Under the pieces are notes generated by a model. The model made no database searches. It was given only the letters and a program-made list of their open reading frames with translations, and was not told the DNA's origin. Positions 5,111-5,400 of a DNA stretch of 5,400 bases are shown here, in pieces. A program made the translations under genes and the position numbers. Source of the DNA: Anaerolineaceae bacterium. GTDB taxonomy: Bacteria; Chloroflexota; Anaerolineae; 4572-78. Each line of letters opens with the position of its first letter. The stretch's first letter is position 1. Where the stretch lies: assembly GCA_024762375.1 (NCBI GenBank), contig JANTHQ010000168.1:1-5400 (forward strand). The letters are read 5' to 3'.

Positions 5111-5400
5111 TCCCCCCGCCGGACTTTTGAACATTAACAAGCCTGCCGGACTCACATCTCACGATGTGGTACAGCGGGTGCGGCGCATTTTGGGGATAAA
5201 AAAAGTGGGGCACAGCGGCACGCTCGACCCGTTGGCGACAGGGGTGCTATTGGTGGCCGTGGGGCAAGCCACACGGCTGATTGAATATCTGTCGCCCGGC
5301 GAAAAACAGTACCGGGCCACATTTGTGCTCGGCGTGGAAACCGACACGTTCGACCGCGACGGCGAAATTGTCGCTACCCATAACCCGGCCGCCATAACCC
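5100..5400 (+). CDS. truB: tRNA pseudouridine(55) synthase TruB, 5' part (runs off the window)
   Basis: About 100 codons are visible, with no stop before base 5400. TruB isomerises uridine 55 in the T-loop of tRNA to pseudouridine. Family marks: G-L-L-N-I-N-K-P-A-G-L-T-S-H-D near the N-terminus; G-H-S-G-T-L-D-P-L-A-T-G with Asp43 as the expected catalytic aspartate; then K-Q-Y-R-A-T-F-V-L-G-V-E-T-D-T-F-D. The start is taken as ATG 5100, which overlaps the end of rbfA by 11 bases; ATG 5082, in the same frame, would add six residues. Neither has a clear ribosome binding site, so coupling to rbfA translation is likely. The shorter start is nearer to the usual TruB N-terminus. About two thirds of the protein lies beyond the window. 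Confidence 0.95.
   Translation, partial: MTVNPPAGLLNINKPAGLTSHDVVQRVRRILGIKKVGHSGTLDPLATGVLLVAVGQATRLIEYLSPGEKQYRATFVLGVETDTFDRDGEIVATHNPAAIT

Noticed and set aside
4244..5155. 303-codon open frame on the minus strand
   Set aside because: It runs antisense to the well-supported infB, rbfA and truB genes, with Phe/Arg/Gly-rich sequence typical of a shadow frame.
5198..5204. A7 run in truB as a programmed frameshift site
   Set aside because: The TruB family sequence continues in the same frame on both sides of the run, and no downstream stimulator or alternative product is evident.

Overview
The window is a compact, single-strand (+) run of translation and RNA-metabolism housekeeping genes: the 3' part of a Nudix hydrolase gene, then nusA, ylxR, infB, rbfA and the 5' part of truB. 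This is the widely conserved nusA-infB operon. GC content looks moderate, a little above 50%. Three features recall Chloroflexota, perhaps an Anaerolineae-like lineage: the wording of the NusA KH domains, the short (594-residue) IF2 with no long N-terminal linker, and the long charged NusA tail. That placement rests on remembered family resemblance and was not tested by a search.

Layout. Positions 1-426 hold the Nudix gene, cut by the window edge. Positions 427-584 are a 158-base control region with a strong sigma70-type promoter (TTGCCA, 18-base spacer, TATAAT), a near-perfect intrinsic terminator hairpin about 20 bases after the predicted transcription start, and an AGGAGG ribosome binding site. 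nusA (585-2414) follows and carries a roughly 265-residue charged C-terminal extension beyond its KH domains. ylxR (2432-2710) lies 17 bases further on. A 216-base gap (2711-2926) has no convincing gene but contains inverted repeats and a candidate second promoter just before infB (2927-4711). rbfA (4715-5110) starts 3 bases after infB, and truB (from 5100, running off the end) overlaps rbfA, so these last three look translationally coupled.

How the genes work together. NusA controls pausing, termination and antitermination of RNA polymerase. YlxR is a small RNA-binding protein. IF2 brings initiator tRNA to the ribosome. RbfA matures the 30S subunit. TruB makes pseudouridine 55 in tRNA. Two usual neighbours are missing: rimP, normally directly before nusA, and the L7Ae-like ylxQ gene often found between ylxR and infB. 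The most interesting regulatory reading is that nusA sits behind a terminator that its own product could act on, giving negative feedback.

I see no mobile element, CRISPR array, tRNA or rRNA, and no clear sign of a new multi-gene system. The points worth a second look are the nusA leader, the missing rimP, the ylxR-infB gap and the NusA tail.
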